Shown: positions 25,497 through 34,396 of the stretch, one piece after another
Numbering within the stretch: the first letter of the stretch is position 1
How the letters are laid out: each line of letters begins with the position of its first letter
Assembly (NCBI RefSeq): GCF_021277265.1
Contig: NZ_JAJSOH010000003.1
Coordinates: 331,520 to 395,519, forward strand
DNA length: 64,000 nt
Origin: Kineosporia rhizophila
GTDB taxonomy: Bacteria; Actinomycetota; Actinomycetes; Actinomycetales; Kineosporiaceae
Direction of reading: 5' to 3'
Translations under genes and position numbers: made by a program
The notes under the pieces: generated by a model
What the model was told of the DNA's origin: nothing
Databases searched by the model: none
Seen by the model: only the letters and a program-made list of their open reading frames with translations

Positions 25497-26438
25497 TCAG
25501 GCGCGGCTGAGCTCGGAGCGATTCTTCAGCGCAAAGTCAGCCACGGTGATGGCCGGGCGCCCCAGCAGGTCCGGGATGTCGCTGCTGCACAGCCGTCCGC
25601 CGTCCTGCCCGCGGCGCACCACATCGACGAACTGGTGAACCAGGCCGCGTGCCTGCCACGCAGGAACCCCGGAGGCTCGCAGCCCGGCGTAGAAGGCGGG
25701 GGCGGGCAGGTGGACGTAGCGCACCCGGTGTCCGAGGGTGGCGGTCAGGATGCCGGCGATCTCGGGGTAGGAGAGCGGGCGATCGCCGGTCAGGAGGTAC
25801 GCCCGGCCGTTCTCGCCGGTCTGTCCCTGGACGTCCGCGTCGGTCAGGACGCGCGCGGCCACCGCTGCGACGTCGCTCGTGTCGACCCAGGCGGTGGCGC
25901 CGTTGCCGCTGGTCTGGGGCAGCCACCCCCGGCGGATGGCGGCGGCCTCGGTCAGCAGGTTGCTGATGAAGGCACTGGCTTTCAGGACGGTCCAGGCCAG
26001 GCCGCTGCGCTCCAGGTACTGATCGGCCAGGGCGTGGTCGCGGGCCCACGGGATGGCCGAGTGCGGGTTGGCGTCGGAGGCCGACACCTTCACCACATGC
26101 CGCACTCCGACCTCGACGGCGGCGTCGATGGCCAGACGGTTCTGCTCGTACTGCTCAGGGCCCACCGGAGTGTTCAGGAACAGTTGCGGGCAGTCCTGCA
26201 GCGCCTCCCGCAGAGCTTCGCCGTTCTCGAAGCTGGCCTGGACGGCGTCGACACCGCGTTCGGTGAAGGCACGCACCTGCTCAGGGCGCCGGCACATCAC
26301 CCGCACCGCGGCACCGCTCGCGAGCAGCTCCTGGACCAGGGCACTACCGATGGCACCGGTGGCGCCGATGACCAGGGCGCGCTCCTGCACGCCGGCCCGG
26401 GCGAAGGATGAGGGTCGAGGGGTCAACGTCGTGGACAC
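25497..26438 (-). CDS. NmrA-like NAD(P)-binding reductase
   Basis: A 313-residue Rossmann-fold protein. The dinucleotide-binding motif is VIGATGAIGSALVQELL near residues 22-38. The region NPHSAIPWARDHALADQYLERSG and YLLTGDRPLSYPEIAGIL fit the NmrA/atypical short-chain dehydrogenase group, which lacks a classic YxxxK site and often senses redox state or reduces quinones. The GTG at 26438 has GAGG at proper spacing; a GTG at 26444 is possible. It is divergent from the MarR gene, and the palindrome between them suggests MarR repression. Confidence 0.85.
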   Translation of the reverse strand: MSTTLTPRPSSFARAGVQERALVIGATGAIGSALVQELLASGAAVRVMCRRPEQVRAFTERGVDAVQASFENGEALREALQDCPQLFLNTPVGPEQYEQNRLAIDAAVEVGVRHVVKVSASDANPHSAIPWARDHALADQYLERSGLAWTVLKASAFISNLLTEAAAIRRGWLPQTSGNGATAWVDTSDVAAVAARVLTDADVQGQTGENGRAYLLTGDRPLSYPEIAGILTATLGHRVRYVHLPAPAFYAGLRASGVPAWQARGLVHQFVDVVRRGQDGGRLCSSDIPDLLGRPAITVADFALKNRSELSRA

Positions 26439-26450
26439 ATCCACCTCACT

Positions 26451-26470
26451 AGTAGCAGGAACCTGTTACT
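26451..26470. promoter_or_regulatory. Palindromic MarR operator
   Basis: AGTAGCAGGA/ACCTGTTACT is a 20-base near-palindrome (eight of ten pairs match), placed between the divergent NmrA-like and MarR genes. Its size and place fit a MarR dimer repressing both. Confidence 0.65.
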
Positions 26471-26508
26471 GGGATAGTGGGGTCTCGACGAGGAGGTGGC
26501 AAGTCGGC

Positions 26509-26943
26509 ATGGAACTGGCTCCGCAGGACATCGACGGCCTGGTCAAGTGGTCCCTGATCCGGGCCGCCCGGCAGGCCGAGCGCGAGTTCACCGAGGTGTT
26601 CGCCGCGCACGGGCTCTCACCGGTGCAGTTCGGCGTGCTGTGCCACCTGTCCACCGGGGCCACGTTCACCCAGGCCCAGCTGGCGCGGGAGGTGCTGGTG
26701 CGCCCGCAGTCGATCAGCGGCGTCCTGGACGGACTGGTCGAGCGCGGCCTGGTCCGCCGGGAGGGCGGGCGGGCCAAGGGGCGCCGCAACCCGCTGACGC
26801 TGACCGATGCGGGACACGCGCTGATGGAGGAGGTCTGGCCCGAGGTGCAGGCCCAGAACCAGCTGGAGCAGGCGGGGCTGAGCCGCGCCGAGACGCAGGA
26901 CTTCAACGCGGTGCTGCTGAGGATGGTTTACGGCCAGCCCTGA
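26509..26943 (+). CDS. MarR family transcriptional regulator
   Basis: A 144-residue winged-helix regulator: dimer helix at the N-terminus, recognition region FTQAQLAREVLVRPQSISGVLDGLVERGL (about 52-80), and a wing (RREGGRAKGRRNPLTLT). MarR proteins usually respond to phenolics or oxidants and repress a divergent gene. The ATG at 26509 lies after GAGGAGG (spacing 12). Divergent from the NmrA-like reductase with the operator in between. Confidence 0.9.
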   Translation: MELAPQDIDGLVKWSLIRAARQAEREFTEVFAAHGLSPVQFGVLCHLSTGATFTQAQLAREVLVRPQSISGVLDGLVERGLVRREGGRAKGRRNPLTLTDAGHALMEEVWPEVQAQNQLEQAGLSRAETQDFNAVLLRMVYGQP

Positions 26944-27012
26944 TCCGGTAGCCCGGACGTGGGGCGGGCCGGGCGGACCGGGCCTGTGAAGCGGCCGAAG
27001 TACGCTCACGGG

Positions 27013-27876
27013 GTGGACGTTCTCGATCAGGCCCTGGCCGGGCTGAGGATCGGTCGCGCACAGGCCTGCACGGTTCGTCTGTCCGGCACCTGGGGTTATC
27101 GCTACCCGGCCTTCGACGGCAGCGGCTTCCACCTGTTGCTGTCCGGCTCCGCCTGGCTGCTGACCTCGACCGACGCCCCGCGCCTGCTCACGGCCGGCGA
27201 CGTGGTCCTCACACCCCACGGCGCCGAGCACGGCCTCAGCCACGCACCGGCCGCCCTGGCCGCCCTGCCCCGCGCGGTGCCGGAGGTGGACCTGCCCCAG
27301 CCGGCCCGGCCCGACGTGGAACTGCTGTGCGGCGCCTACTGGCTCGAGCACGGCCAGGTTCACGACTCGCTACGGGCCCTGCCGGACGTCGTGACCGTCT
27401 CACCCGACCTTGAAGGCAATCCTGAACTGGGTCCCCTGTTCCAGCTGATGCGAGCGAAGCTGGCTGAGAGCGGGCCGGGATCCGGCACCACCCGTCCCGC
27501 CCTGCTGGACCTGATGCTCACGAACCTGCTGCAGCAGTGGATCTTCGACCACCACGACCCGGCGATCGCCCGGGTGCTGGAGCAGATCCACGCCGCTCCC
27601 GAGCGGCCGTGGACCGTCCCGGACCTGAGCGCACTGGCCGGCCTGTCCAAGACCACCTTCAGTGAGCGCTTCACCGACGCTGTGGGCCGCCCTCCCAAGC
27701 GCTGCCTGACCAGCTGGCGCCTGGCGCGCGCCGCCGGTTTCCTCCGTGACACCGACCTGCCGCTGGCCGCCATCGCCCGCAGGGTCGGCTACGCCAGCGA
27801 GTTCGCCCTCAGCAGCGCCTTCCGCCGCGAATACGGCGTCGCCCCAGGGCGCTTCAGGACCTACCGCGAGCCGTGA
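27013..27876 (+). CDS. AraC family transcriptional regulator with cupin domain
   Basis: About 287 residues. The N-terminal half is a cupin-type sensor domain (GFHLLLSGSAWLL, GDVVLTPHGAEHGLSH) of the class AraC_binding/cupin_6; the C-terminal 100 residues contain two helix-turn-helix motifs (TVPDLSALAGLSKTTFSERFTDAVGRPP and AIARRVGYASEFALSSAFRREYG). Start is uncertain: the GTG at 27013 suits the usual domain boundary; a GTG at 26986 would add nine residues. It follows the MarR gene on the same strand. Its 3' end overlaps the convergent methyltransferase gene by 23 bases. Targets unknown; the NmrA-like gene or the methyltransferase are candidates. Confidence 0.87.
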   Translation: MDVLDQALAGLRIGRAQACTVRLSGTWGYRYPAFDGSGFHLLLSGSAWLLTSTDAPRLLTAGDVVLTPHGAEHGLSHAPAALAALPRAVPEVDLPQPARPDVELLCGAYWLEHGQVHDSLRALPDVVTVSPDLEGNPELGPLFQLMRAKLAESGPGSGTTRPALLDLMLTNLLQQWIFDHHDPAIARVLEQIHAAPERPWTVPDLSALAGLSKTTFSERFTDAVGRPPKRCLTSWRLARAAGFLRDTDLPLAAIARRVGYASEFALSSAFRREYGVAPGRFRTYREP

Positions 27877-28612
27877 CGAGACGCGCGCGGGCCGGGAGGC
27901 GGTAGCTGCCGGTGCCAGTGCGGTGCTGCGCCAGGTCGTCGGTCATCATCTGCCGGGCCCGGGCCAGTTGCTGCTCGGTGAGGGCACCGAACAGCGCCGC
28001 GAGCGGTCCGAAGCCGGTGTCGAAGCGCCACCAGGTCTCGAAGTCCGGGTACTCGGCCTCCCAGGCGAACCAGCGGGCCTCGACGTCGCGCAGTCCTGCT
28101 GCCGAGAGGTGCGACTCGATCGGTACCGGCTGGGCGAACACGGCTTCGAAGTCCGGCACCGCCCCTGCCGGCAGCACTGCGCGCAGCACGGCCAGCCCGA
28201 TCCGGGTGTACGGGCTGTCTGCGGTGTCGGTCCAGGCAGCCAGGCCCAAGACCCCTTGGGGCCGCAGGATGCGGGCAGCCTCCCGCGCTGACTGGGCGAA
28301 GTCGGGTGTTCCGGGGCTGAGCAGACCCACCCGGGAGATCACCGCATCAGCGCTGTGGTCTTCCAGCCCCAGGGCCGTCATGTCCATCACCTGGAAGTCG
28401 ACGGCCGACCCAGCTGCTTTCGCCTCGGCGATCACGGCCGGATCGATGTCGATGCCGGTGATCCGCAGATCCGGCCTGCGTTCGGCCAGTCTCAGGCTCA
28501 ATGTGCCTGTCCCGCAGGCCAGATGGACGACGCGGGCAGCTTCGGGCAGTCCGTCCAGCCGGGACAGGATCGGGTCGATCAGACCGTCGAGCAGGCGCAT
28601 GGTGTCGGGCAC
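27854..28612 (-). CDS. Class I SAM-dependent methyltransferase
   Basis: A 252-residue methyltransferase. The SAM-binding motif I is VVHLACGTGTLSLRLAERRP near residues 27-46, followed by the acidic tip ITGIDIDP and motif LRPQGVLGLAAW. The family methylates small molecules, such as quinone precursors or antibiotics; the substrate is not evident. I chose the GTG at 28612 because GGAGGA stands seven bases upstream; a TTG at 28669 lacks a ribosome site. Confidence 0.87.
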   Translation of the reverse strand: MPDTMRLLDGLIDPILSRLDGLPEAARVVHLACGTGTLSLRLAERRPDLRITGIDIDPAVIAEAKAAGSAVDFQVMDMTALGLEDHSADAVISRVGLLSPGTPDFAQSAREAARILRPQGVLGLAAWTDTADSPYTRIGLAVLRAVLPAGAVPDFEAVFAQPVPIESHLSAAGLRDVEARWFAWEAEYPDFETWWRFDTGFGPLAALFGALTEQQLARARQMMTDDLAQHRTGTGSYRLPARARLVTARGRS

Positions 28613-28816
28613 GAACGTTCCTCCGAGTACGAGAGTGGGGACGTCGTCATTCCACCAAGTCGGGCTCAACGGCGGCCATACTGCTGCGACCAGAGCACAT
28701 ACGCGTGTGGACGCATCTCCCCACGAGGGCTGAAAGACAGTTCGGCCGTGTCGAGCAGGCCTCGGACCCCACCCCGGACACGTGGTCAGGCCGCCGGCCA
28801 GATCCAGGTCTCCTGG

Positions 28817-29314
28817 CTACGACCGCCTCGGGAACACCGCCGACTGCGCGTTCCACTCCTGTGCCGCGCGCAGCACCGACTCCCGGGGGCAGGTCAGGTC
28901 GACGATGATGTCCTCGGCCCAGTCCGGGGCGGACTCGTACGCCATGTGCACCCGCAGGGAGATTGTCTCCTCTGTGTAACCAGCCACGCTGAAGGCCAGG
29001 TTGGGTTCGACGAAGATGGCCGCCGCATCCGGGCTCTCGTCATCGTCGGGCAGGACAGCCGCCTGTTCGGGCGCAACCACCTCGACCTGTCCCTGGGCCG
29101 CCCCGGCCAGCCACTCGCCGAGTTCGCCGGCCTCCCAGGTCAGCAGGGCAGGATCGGTGAACGCCCAGGCGCGGCCGTCCGCCAGAACGACTTCGCCCTC
29201 GATGATCAGCCAGTTCGCGTCGTAGTCGGCGTGGGCGCGGCTGACCGCGTCAGGGAACTGGTAACCCACCGGCTGCAGGCGCACCGAGGTGCCGTCAGCG
29301 GAATGCAGATCCAT
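28817..29314 (-). CDS. WapI-like immunity family protein
   Basis: A 165-residue acidic cytoplasmic protein. The segments PVGYQFPDA, YDANWLIIEGEVVLADGRAWAF, DPALLTWEAGELGEWL and FVEPNLAFSVAGY resemble the actinobacterial WapI-type immunity family found with contact-dependent toxins. No toxin gene lies within the window, so it is an orphan. The family call is from memory of the sequence style and is moderate. ATG at 29314 with GGTGAC just upstream. Confidence 0.6.
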   Translation of the reverse strand: MDLHSADGTSVRLQPVGYQFPDAVSRAHADYDANWLIIEGEVVLADGRAWAFTDPALLTWEAGELGEWLAGAAQGQVEVVAPEQAAVLPDDDESPDAAAIFVEPNLAFSVAGYTEETISLRVHMAYESAPDWAEDIIVDLTCPRESVLRAAQEWNAQSAVFPRRS

Positions 29315-29380
29315 GTCACCCAGGGTGCCGCACGCACCGCCGCCGCGGGGACGGGGTGCCGCTGGGGCAACGCCCCGGGA

Positions 29381-30364
29381 CTATCCGGCCGTTGCAGTCC
29401 TGGGCAGCAGCAGAGACGCGAGTTCGGCGTCCGAGGCGTGCAGGGCGTCCCTGTCGTATGTGGCTCCGGACGCCAGGATTTCGTCGGCTCCGGTCCGCTC
29501 GGCCAGCTGCTCGAGCCGCTCAGCCACGGACCGGCGGGTTCCCCAGACCATCCCGGCCAGGTGCGCCTCCACTTGGTTCGCCATCCGGGCGGTCATCGGC
29601 TGGGACCTGATCGAGGAGAGGGGTTCCAGTGCGGGGAACAGACCGGTCTGCCGCGATCGGGCCATCGCCCAGGCTTCCGGCAGCGCCAGCTCGCGGGCCT
29701 GCTCCTGGGTGTCGGCGATCAGGACCTCGGTGGAGACGATGATCGACGGGCTGGTGTTGCCCCGGAACTGGGTGCGGTAGGACGCGAGCAGGTCAGGCAG
29801 GTCGGGGCTGCTCAGGATCGGCCCACCGATCACGACGGGCAGTCCGAGAGACGCGGCGATGCCGATCCCGGCGCCGGTGGCCAGGACGAGAACGGGGATG
29901 GGCTCGTGGGCGACCGGGTGGGCGGTGATGTCGGCGCTGCCGCGTAGGTAGGCCAGGGTCTCGGTGATGTCGGCCGCGAAGGTGTCGGTGCCGGCTTCCT
30001 GACGCAGCGCGCGGCGTACGGGGGCCGTGAATCCGAGCGAGCGTCCCAGGCCTAGGTCGACCCGTCCGGGGTAGAGCGCCGCCAGCATCAGGAACTGCTC
30101 GGCGACGACCAGTGGCTGGTGGTTGGGCAGCATGACGCCGCCCGAGCCGAGGCGGATGGTTCGGGTCTGGGCCCCGATCGCGGCCAGGAGCACGCCCGGT
30201 GCTCCCGAGGCGATCCCGGGCACCGCGTGGTGCTCGGCGACCCAGAAGCGCTCGTACCCAGATTGTTCGGCTGTACGGGCCCGTTCGATCGAATGGACGA
30301 GTGCGTCGCCTTCGGGATGTCCGGCGCGGGTGCGTGACCGGTCGAGCAGGGAGAGGCGGAGCAT
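29381..30364 (-). CDS. LLM class (luciferase-like) flavin-dependent oxidoreductase
   Basis: A 327-residue TIM-barrel enzyme of the bacterial luciferase-like group. Markers are RFWVAEHHAVPGIASGAPGVLLAAIGAQT (about 40-70), RLGSGGVMLPNHQPLVVAEQFLML and RVDLGLGRS. Such proteins use FMNH2 or F420 and oxygen, or only hydride transfer; the substrate is not visible. The ATG at 30364 follows GGAGGA ten bases upstream. Monocistronic, divergent from the GntR gene with about 180 bases between them. Confidence 0.9.
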   Translation of the reverse strand: MLRLSLLDRSRTRAGHPEGDALVHSIERARTAEQSGYERFWVAEHHAVPGIASGAPGVLLAAIGAQTRTIRLGSGGVMLPNHQPLVVAEQFLMLAALYPGRVDLGLGRSLGFTAPVRRALRQEAGTDTFAADITETLAYLRGSADITAHPVAHEPIPVLVLATGAGIGIAASLGLPVVIGGPILSSPDLPDLLASYRTQFRGNTSPSIIVSTEVLIADTQEQARELALPEAWAMARSRQTGLFPALEPLSSIRSQPMTARMANQVEAHLAGMVWGTRRSVAERLEQLAERTGADEILASGATYDRDALHASDAELASLLLPRTATAG

Positions 30365-30546
30365 TGGCCCTGCGTTCCTCCCTGCTGGCGGTCCTCCTGG
30401 GTGGCCGGGTGCCACGAAGGGACTCAACTCGACGGCTCCGGAGGCCATTCCCACCATGGCGCCGCTTTGCCACTCACTCCGGCTGGACGAGGTCGGCTCG
30501 CGGTCCGGAGCCTCGGGGGATCAGCCGTAGTCCCTATCCTTCAGGC

Positions 30547-31284
30547 ATGTCCTCCGACGATTCCTTCCGCCCGGCCGTGCGCGGTCTGCTGACCGAGCGC
30601 ATCGCCCGGCAGTTGGAGCACGAGATCCGCGAGGGCGAGCTGGCCGTCGGTACCAAGCTGGCGAGTGAGCGGGAGCTGGCGCAGCGCTTCGGGGCCAGCC
30701 GCAACGTGGTGCGTGAGGTGTTGCGCCGGCTGGAGGCGCAGCATCTGATCGACGTGCAGCCGGGGCGCGGGTCGTACGTGACGGCGCAGGGGGACCGCTC
30801 GCCGTTCGCCGGTGCGCGGCCGACGGTGCGGCAGCTGATCGAGGCCCGTCTGCCGGTCGAGGTGGAGATCGCCGGTCTGGCGGCGGAGCGCGCGGGCCAG
30901 GCGGAGATCGAGGTTCTCAACCGGGCCCACGAGCGGGTGCTGCAGGCTCCGGACGCGGCCGAGAAGGCTCGGGCCGACCTGGCGTTCCATGACGCGATCG
31001 CGGCGGCCAGCGGAAACCCGGTGCTACAGGTGATGCTGTCCTCGATCGGGGGCCCGATGTTCGAGATGATGCTGCGCTCGAACTCGGATCCGGCGATCGG
31101 TGAGCCGGGAGTGCCGCACCACGCCGAGATCCTGGACGCGATCATCGAGCACGACGTGGCCCGGGCCCGTTCGCACATGCACGAGCACCTGGCCCTGGGG
31201 CTGCGCACGTACGGCGCGGACCTGGACACCAGCCTGGACGTGATGGCCACCCGTCATCTCGACCGCCTCCTGCGTCAGGCCTGA
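30547..31284 (+). CDS. FadR-subfamily GntR transcriptional regulator
   Basis: A 245-residue regulator. Winged helix at about residues 10-78 (LASERELAQRFGASRNVVREVLRRLEAQHLIDVQPGRGSYV) and a C-terminal FCD ligand domain (about 95-225) with metal-binding His/Asp positions (FHDAIAAASGN, PHHAEILDAI, HMHEHL). FCD regulators sense sugar acids or other carboxylates. It stands just before the sugar-acid transporter and dehydratase genes, and a canonical FadR-type palindrome lies in between at 31331-31366, so it very likely represses that operon until a sugar acid binds. Confidence 0.92.
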   Translation: MSSDDSFRPAVRGLLTERIARQLEHEIREGELAVGTKLASERELAQRFGASRNVVREVLRRLEAQHLIDVQPGRGSYVTAQGDRSPFAGARPTVRQLIEARLPVEVEIAGLAAERAGQAEIEVLNRAHERVLQAPDAAEKARADLAFHDAIAAASGNPVLQVMLSSIGGPMFEMMLRSNSDPAIGEPGVPHHAEILDAIIEHDVARARSHMHEHLALGLRTYGADLDTSLDVMATRHLDRLLRQA

Positions 31285-31330
31285 GAGGGCTGCGCCGACC
31301 GTCTTGTGCCCTCGTCGCTGCGTTGCTACC

Positions 31331-31366
31331 GTCCAACTGGTCCAACTGGTACTACCAGTTGGACCA
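31331..31366. promoter_or_regulatory. FadR-type operator with an extra half-site
   Basis: TGGTCCAACTGGT (31338-31350) and ACCAGTTGGACCA (31354-31366) form a perfect 13-base inverted repeat around ACT; its centre TGGTACTACCA fits the FadR-subfamily consensus TNGTNNNACNA. A further GTCCAACTGG (31331-31340) overlaps the left arm as a direct repeat. It sits 33 bases before the binding-protein start. Confidence 0.85.
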
Positions 31367-31398
31367 GAGCTTCGAGTGAGTCGACGGCAAGGACGACG

Positions 31399-32685
31399 AT
31401 GTCTGGCACAGACCTGAACAGGCGCGCTTTCGGGCGACTGCTGGCCGCAGGGGTGGGCGCTGCGGCGCTGTCCGCCTGCGGGGGCCGCAGCACGCCCGGC
31501 GCCAACACCCCCTTACGCATCTCCGCGATCAACCACGTCTGGTCGCAGGCGGTCCAGGAGCGGCTGCCCGAGTTCGAGGAACGCATCGGCCGACGGGTCA
31601 GCATGCAGATGCTCACCGCCGACCAGCTCTCCAACAGCTACAACGTCAAGCTGAACGCATCGGCCAAGGACATCGACGTGATGATGGTCCGGCCGCTGCA
31701 GGACCAGCTGCTCTTCGCCCGTAACGGCTGGCTGGCCGACCTCAGCGACCTGGTCGGGGACACGGCGTTCGGATGGGCGGACTTCCAGGAAGCACCCCGG
31801 GAACGCTCGATCACCCGCGACAAGGTGCTCAGCGTGCCGGTGGTCACCGAGCGCCCGGCCCTGTACTACCGCAAGGACCTGGTCGAGGGCCCACCGGCCA
31901 CCCTCGAGGCGCTGCGCGAGGAGGCGTTCCGGCTCACCAGCGACGAGCTGTTCGGCTACGTCGGGCGGGGTCAGCGCAGCGGCGCCGTCACCCAGTGGTC
32001 CAGCTTCCTGTACTCCTTCGGCGGGGACTTCACCACCGCCGAAGGAGGCTCGGGCATTGGATCGCCGGAGGCGGTGGCCGCCTACCGCTTCTACGGCGAG
32101 CTCCTGGACCGCGCCGGGCCGCCCGGTGCGACCAACATGAGCCTGGAACAGGCCATGCCGATCTTCGCCCAGGGCAAGGCCGCCTTCTACATCGACGCCG
32201 ACGCGATCTACTCCAACTTCCTGGACCCGGCCATCTCGACGGTCCAGGAGCAGGTGGGGTTCGCGCCGTTCCCGGCCGGGCCGGCCGGGTCCAGGCCGCA
32301 CAACATCCCGTCCTGGAGCGTGGGCATCAACCAGTTCTCGATGCTGCGCGAGGACGCCTGGCAGTTCATCGAGTGGATCTCCGGTGCGCAGATGGTCACC
32401 GAACTGCAGGCGGCCGGCATCCCTGGCGCCCGTACATCGGCCTGGGACGACCCCGAGACGCTCACCGCCTTCCCGGCGGACCTGGCCGAGGCGATGCGGA
32501 TCAACGCCGAGAACGGCATCGGACACGACCGTCCCGAGGTCATCCAGGTGGGACGGGCCCGCGACATCGTGGGACGCCCGCTGGTGGCGGGAATCATCGG
32601 TGAGGACGTGGCCCCGGTCGCGGCCGACGCCCATGCCGAGTTCGCCGATTTCCTGGTCCGCGACAACCGTCAGCAGGAGTTCTGA
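31399..32685 (+). CDS. ABC transporter sugar-binding lipoprotein (sugar-acid locus)
   Basis: A 428-residue solute-binding protein of the MalE/CUT1 class. The N-terminus has a twin-arginine signal (NRRAFGRLL) and a lipobox LSAC with Cys27, so it is probably exported folded via Tat and lipid-anchored. The fold is recognisable by LPEFEERIGRRVSMQMLT, VPVVTERPALYYRKDLVEGPPATLEALREEA and FAPFPAGPAG. The ATG at 31399 follows AAGGA at seven bases. First gene of an operon with two permeases and a mannonate-dehydratase-like enolase, so the ligand may be a sugar acid or its oligomer. Confidence 0.92.
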   Translation: MSGTDLNRRAFGRLLAAGVGAAALSACGGRSTPGANTPLRISAINHVWSQAVQERLPEFEERIGRRVSMQMLTADQLSNSYNVKLNASAKDIDVMMVRPLQDQLLFARNGWLADLSDLVGDTAFGWADFQEAPRERSITRDKVLSVPVVTERPALYYRKDLVEGPPATLEALREEAFRLTSDELFGYVGRGQRSGAVTQWSSFLYSFGGDFTTAEGGSGIGSPEAVAAYRFYGELLDRAGPPGATNMSLEQAMPIFAQGKAAFYIDADAIYSNFLDPAISTVQEQVGFAPFPAGPAGSRPHNIPSWSVGINQFSMLREDAWQFIEWISGAQMVTELQAAGIPGARTSAWDDPETLTAFPADLAEAMRINAENGIGHDRPEVIQVGRARDIVGRPLVAGIIGEDVAPVAADAHAEFADFLVRDNRQQEF

Positions 32686-33572
32686 TGTCCGGCTTCGACA
32701 GGTCCAACCGGCGCCTGCGCTGGCTGATGCTGGCCCCGGCCCTGGGTTTCGTCGGCGCGATGATCATCTTCCCGTTGCTGTTCACCCTCAACCTCTCCCT
32801 GACCGATGCCTTCGGCGCCGTCAACGCGGGCAAGGGCTACAACGGCGGGCAGAACTACTTGGACGCCCTCGGCGACGGGCGGCGTTTCTGGCCCGCGGTG
32901 TGGCGCACCCTGTACTTCACGGTCGGCGCCGTCCTGATCGAGACCATCCTCGGCCTGGCCATCGCCATGCTGCTGCGCAAGCCTTTTCGGGGCATGCGGG
33001 TGGTCCGCTCGATCCTGATGGTGCCGCTGCTGGCCACCCCGGTGGCGATCGGCATCCTGTGGCTGCTGATCCTCGACCCCACCAACGGCATCGCCAACCA
33101 CCTGCTGGGTTCCGTCGGGATCGCCCCGCAGGAGTTCCTGGGGTCGGTCAGCCAGTCGCTGCCGGTGCTGATGCTCATCGACGTGTGGCAGTGGACGCCG
33201 ATGATGGCCCTGCTGCTGCTGGCCGGGCTGAGCACCCTGCCGCAGGATCCCGAGGAAGCAGCCCAGGTGGACGGCGCGAACGCCTGGCAGCGCTTCCGGT
33301 ACGTGATCCTGCCGGGCCTGATGACCACGCTGATGACGGCGCTGGTGCTGCGCGCGGTCGACGCCCTGAAGACCTTCGACATCCTGTATGCGACCAAGGG
33401 CCCGGGCGGAGGCTCGGACTTCGAGGTCGAGACGCTCAACGTGTACGCGTACGGGCTCACCTTCGACTACCAGGAGTACGGCCTGGCCGCCGCCGTGCTG
33501 GTGCTCTTCACCCTGTTCATCGTCGGGGTCGTCGTGCTGCTGCGACGCCGCTCCCGGGAGGCCTCCGCATGA
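32685..33572 (+). CDS. ABC sugar transporter permease (MalF type)
   Basis: A 295-residue six-helix permease. The N-terminal helix (about 12-34) is followed by the outer loop and the binding-protein-dependent transport core; the ATPase-contact EAA motif is EEAAQVDGANAWQRFRYVILPGL near residues 188-210. ATG overlaps the stop of the binding-protein gene by one base (TGATG). It pairs with the next permease; no ATPase is encoded nearby. Confidence 0.94.
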   Translation: MSGFDRSNRRLRWLMLAPALGFVGAMIIFPLLFTLNLSLTDAFGAVNAGKGYNGGQNYLDALGDGRRFWPAVWRTLYFTVGAVLIETILGLAIAMLLRKPFRGMRVVRSILMVPLLATPVAIGILWLLILDPTNGIANHLLGSVGIAPQEFLGSVSQSLPVLMLIDVWQWTPMMALLLLAGLSTLPQDPEEAAQVDGANAWQRFRYVILPGLMTTLMTALVLRAVDALKTFDILYATKGPGGGSDFEVETLNVYAYGLTFDYQEYGLAAAVLVLFTLFIVGVVVLLRRRSREASA

Positions 33573-34381
33573 AACGCTCGTACTGGACGGCGCTTCGGGC
33601 GCTGGCCATCACCGTGGTCTGCCTGATCATCGCGATGCCCGTGGTCTGGATGATCGCCGCCGCGTTCAAGACGAACGTCCAGGTCACCGATCCCAGCGTG
33701 GGCCTGGTCTTCAGCCCCACGCTGGAGAACTTCCGCAATGTGCTCGCCGACGGCGAGATCGTGCGCTCGCTGGGCAACTCGGCGCTGGTCGGTGTGGTCT
33801 CGACCGTGCTCTCGGCGCTGATCGCGGTACCGGCCGCGTGGGCGGTCGGGCGGTTCCGGATGCACTCGACCGGTTCGCTGGTGCTGGTCGCGCGGATCGT
33901 GCCTGCCATCTCGCTGCTGGTGCCCTGGTACTACCTGTTCGCCCAGATCGGGCTGGTCGGCTCGTACACCGTGCTGGTGCTCAGCCACATGTTCGTCTCG
34001 GTCCCGCTGATCCTGTGGATCATGATCGGCTTCTTCGAGGGACTGCCGATCGAACTGGAGGAGGCCGGCCGGGTCGACGGGCTGAGCGCGTTCGGCGCGT
34101 TCCGGCGCATCGCCCTGCCGCTGGCCGCGCCGGGCACCGCCACCGCCTGCGTGCTGGCGTTCATCTTCAGCTGGAACAACTTCATGTTCGCGCTGATCCT
34201 CTCGGACGAGAACACCAAGACGATGCCGGTGACGCTGTTCAACTTCATCTCCTACGCCTCCACCGACTGGGGCGGGCTGATGGCCGCGGCCACGCTGATG
34301 ACGGTGCCGGTGCTGATCGCCGCCGTCCTCGGCCAGAAATACCTCGTGGCCGGCCTGACCGCCGGCGCCACCAAGGGCTGA
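33569..34381 (+). CDS. ABC sugar transporter permease (MalG type)
   Basis: A 270-residue six-helix permease. The EAA motif is ELEEAGRVDGLSAFGAFRRIALPLAAPG near residues 162-188, followed by FIFSWNNFMFALIL, a typical MalG-class signature. Start overlaps the previous stop by ATGA, so translation is coupled. With the MalF-type permease it forms the transmembrane channel of the sugar-acid importer. The ATPase must come from elsewhere, probably an MsiK-like shared subunit. Confidence 0.94.
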   Translation: MKRSYWTALRALAITVVCLIIAMPVVWMIAAAFKTNVQVTDPSVGLVFSPTLENFRNVLADGEIVRSLGNSALVGVVSTVLSALIAVPAAWAVGRFRMHSTGSLVLVARIVPAISLLVPWYYLFAQIGLVGSYTVLVLSHMFVSVPLILWIMIGFFEGLPIELEEAGRVDGLSAFGAFRRIALPLAAPGTATACVLAFIFSWNNFMFALILSDENTKTMPVTLFNFISYASTDWGGLMAAATLMTVPVLIAAVLGQKYLVAGLTAGATKG

Positions 34382-34396
34382 AAGGGGCCTGCCTTT

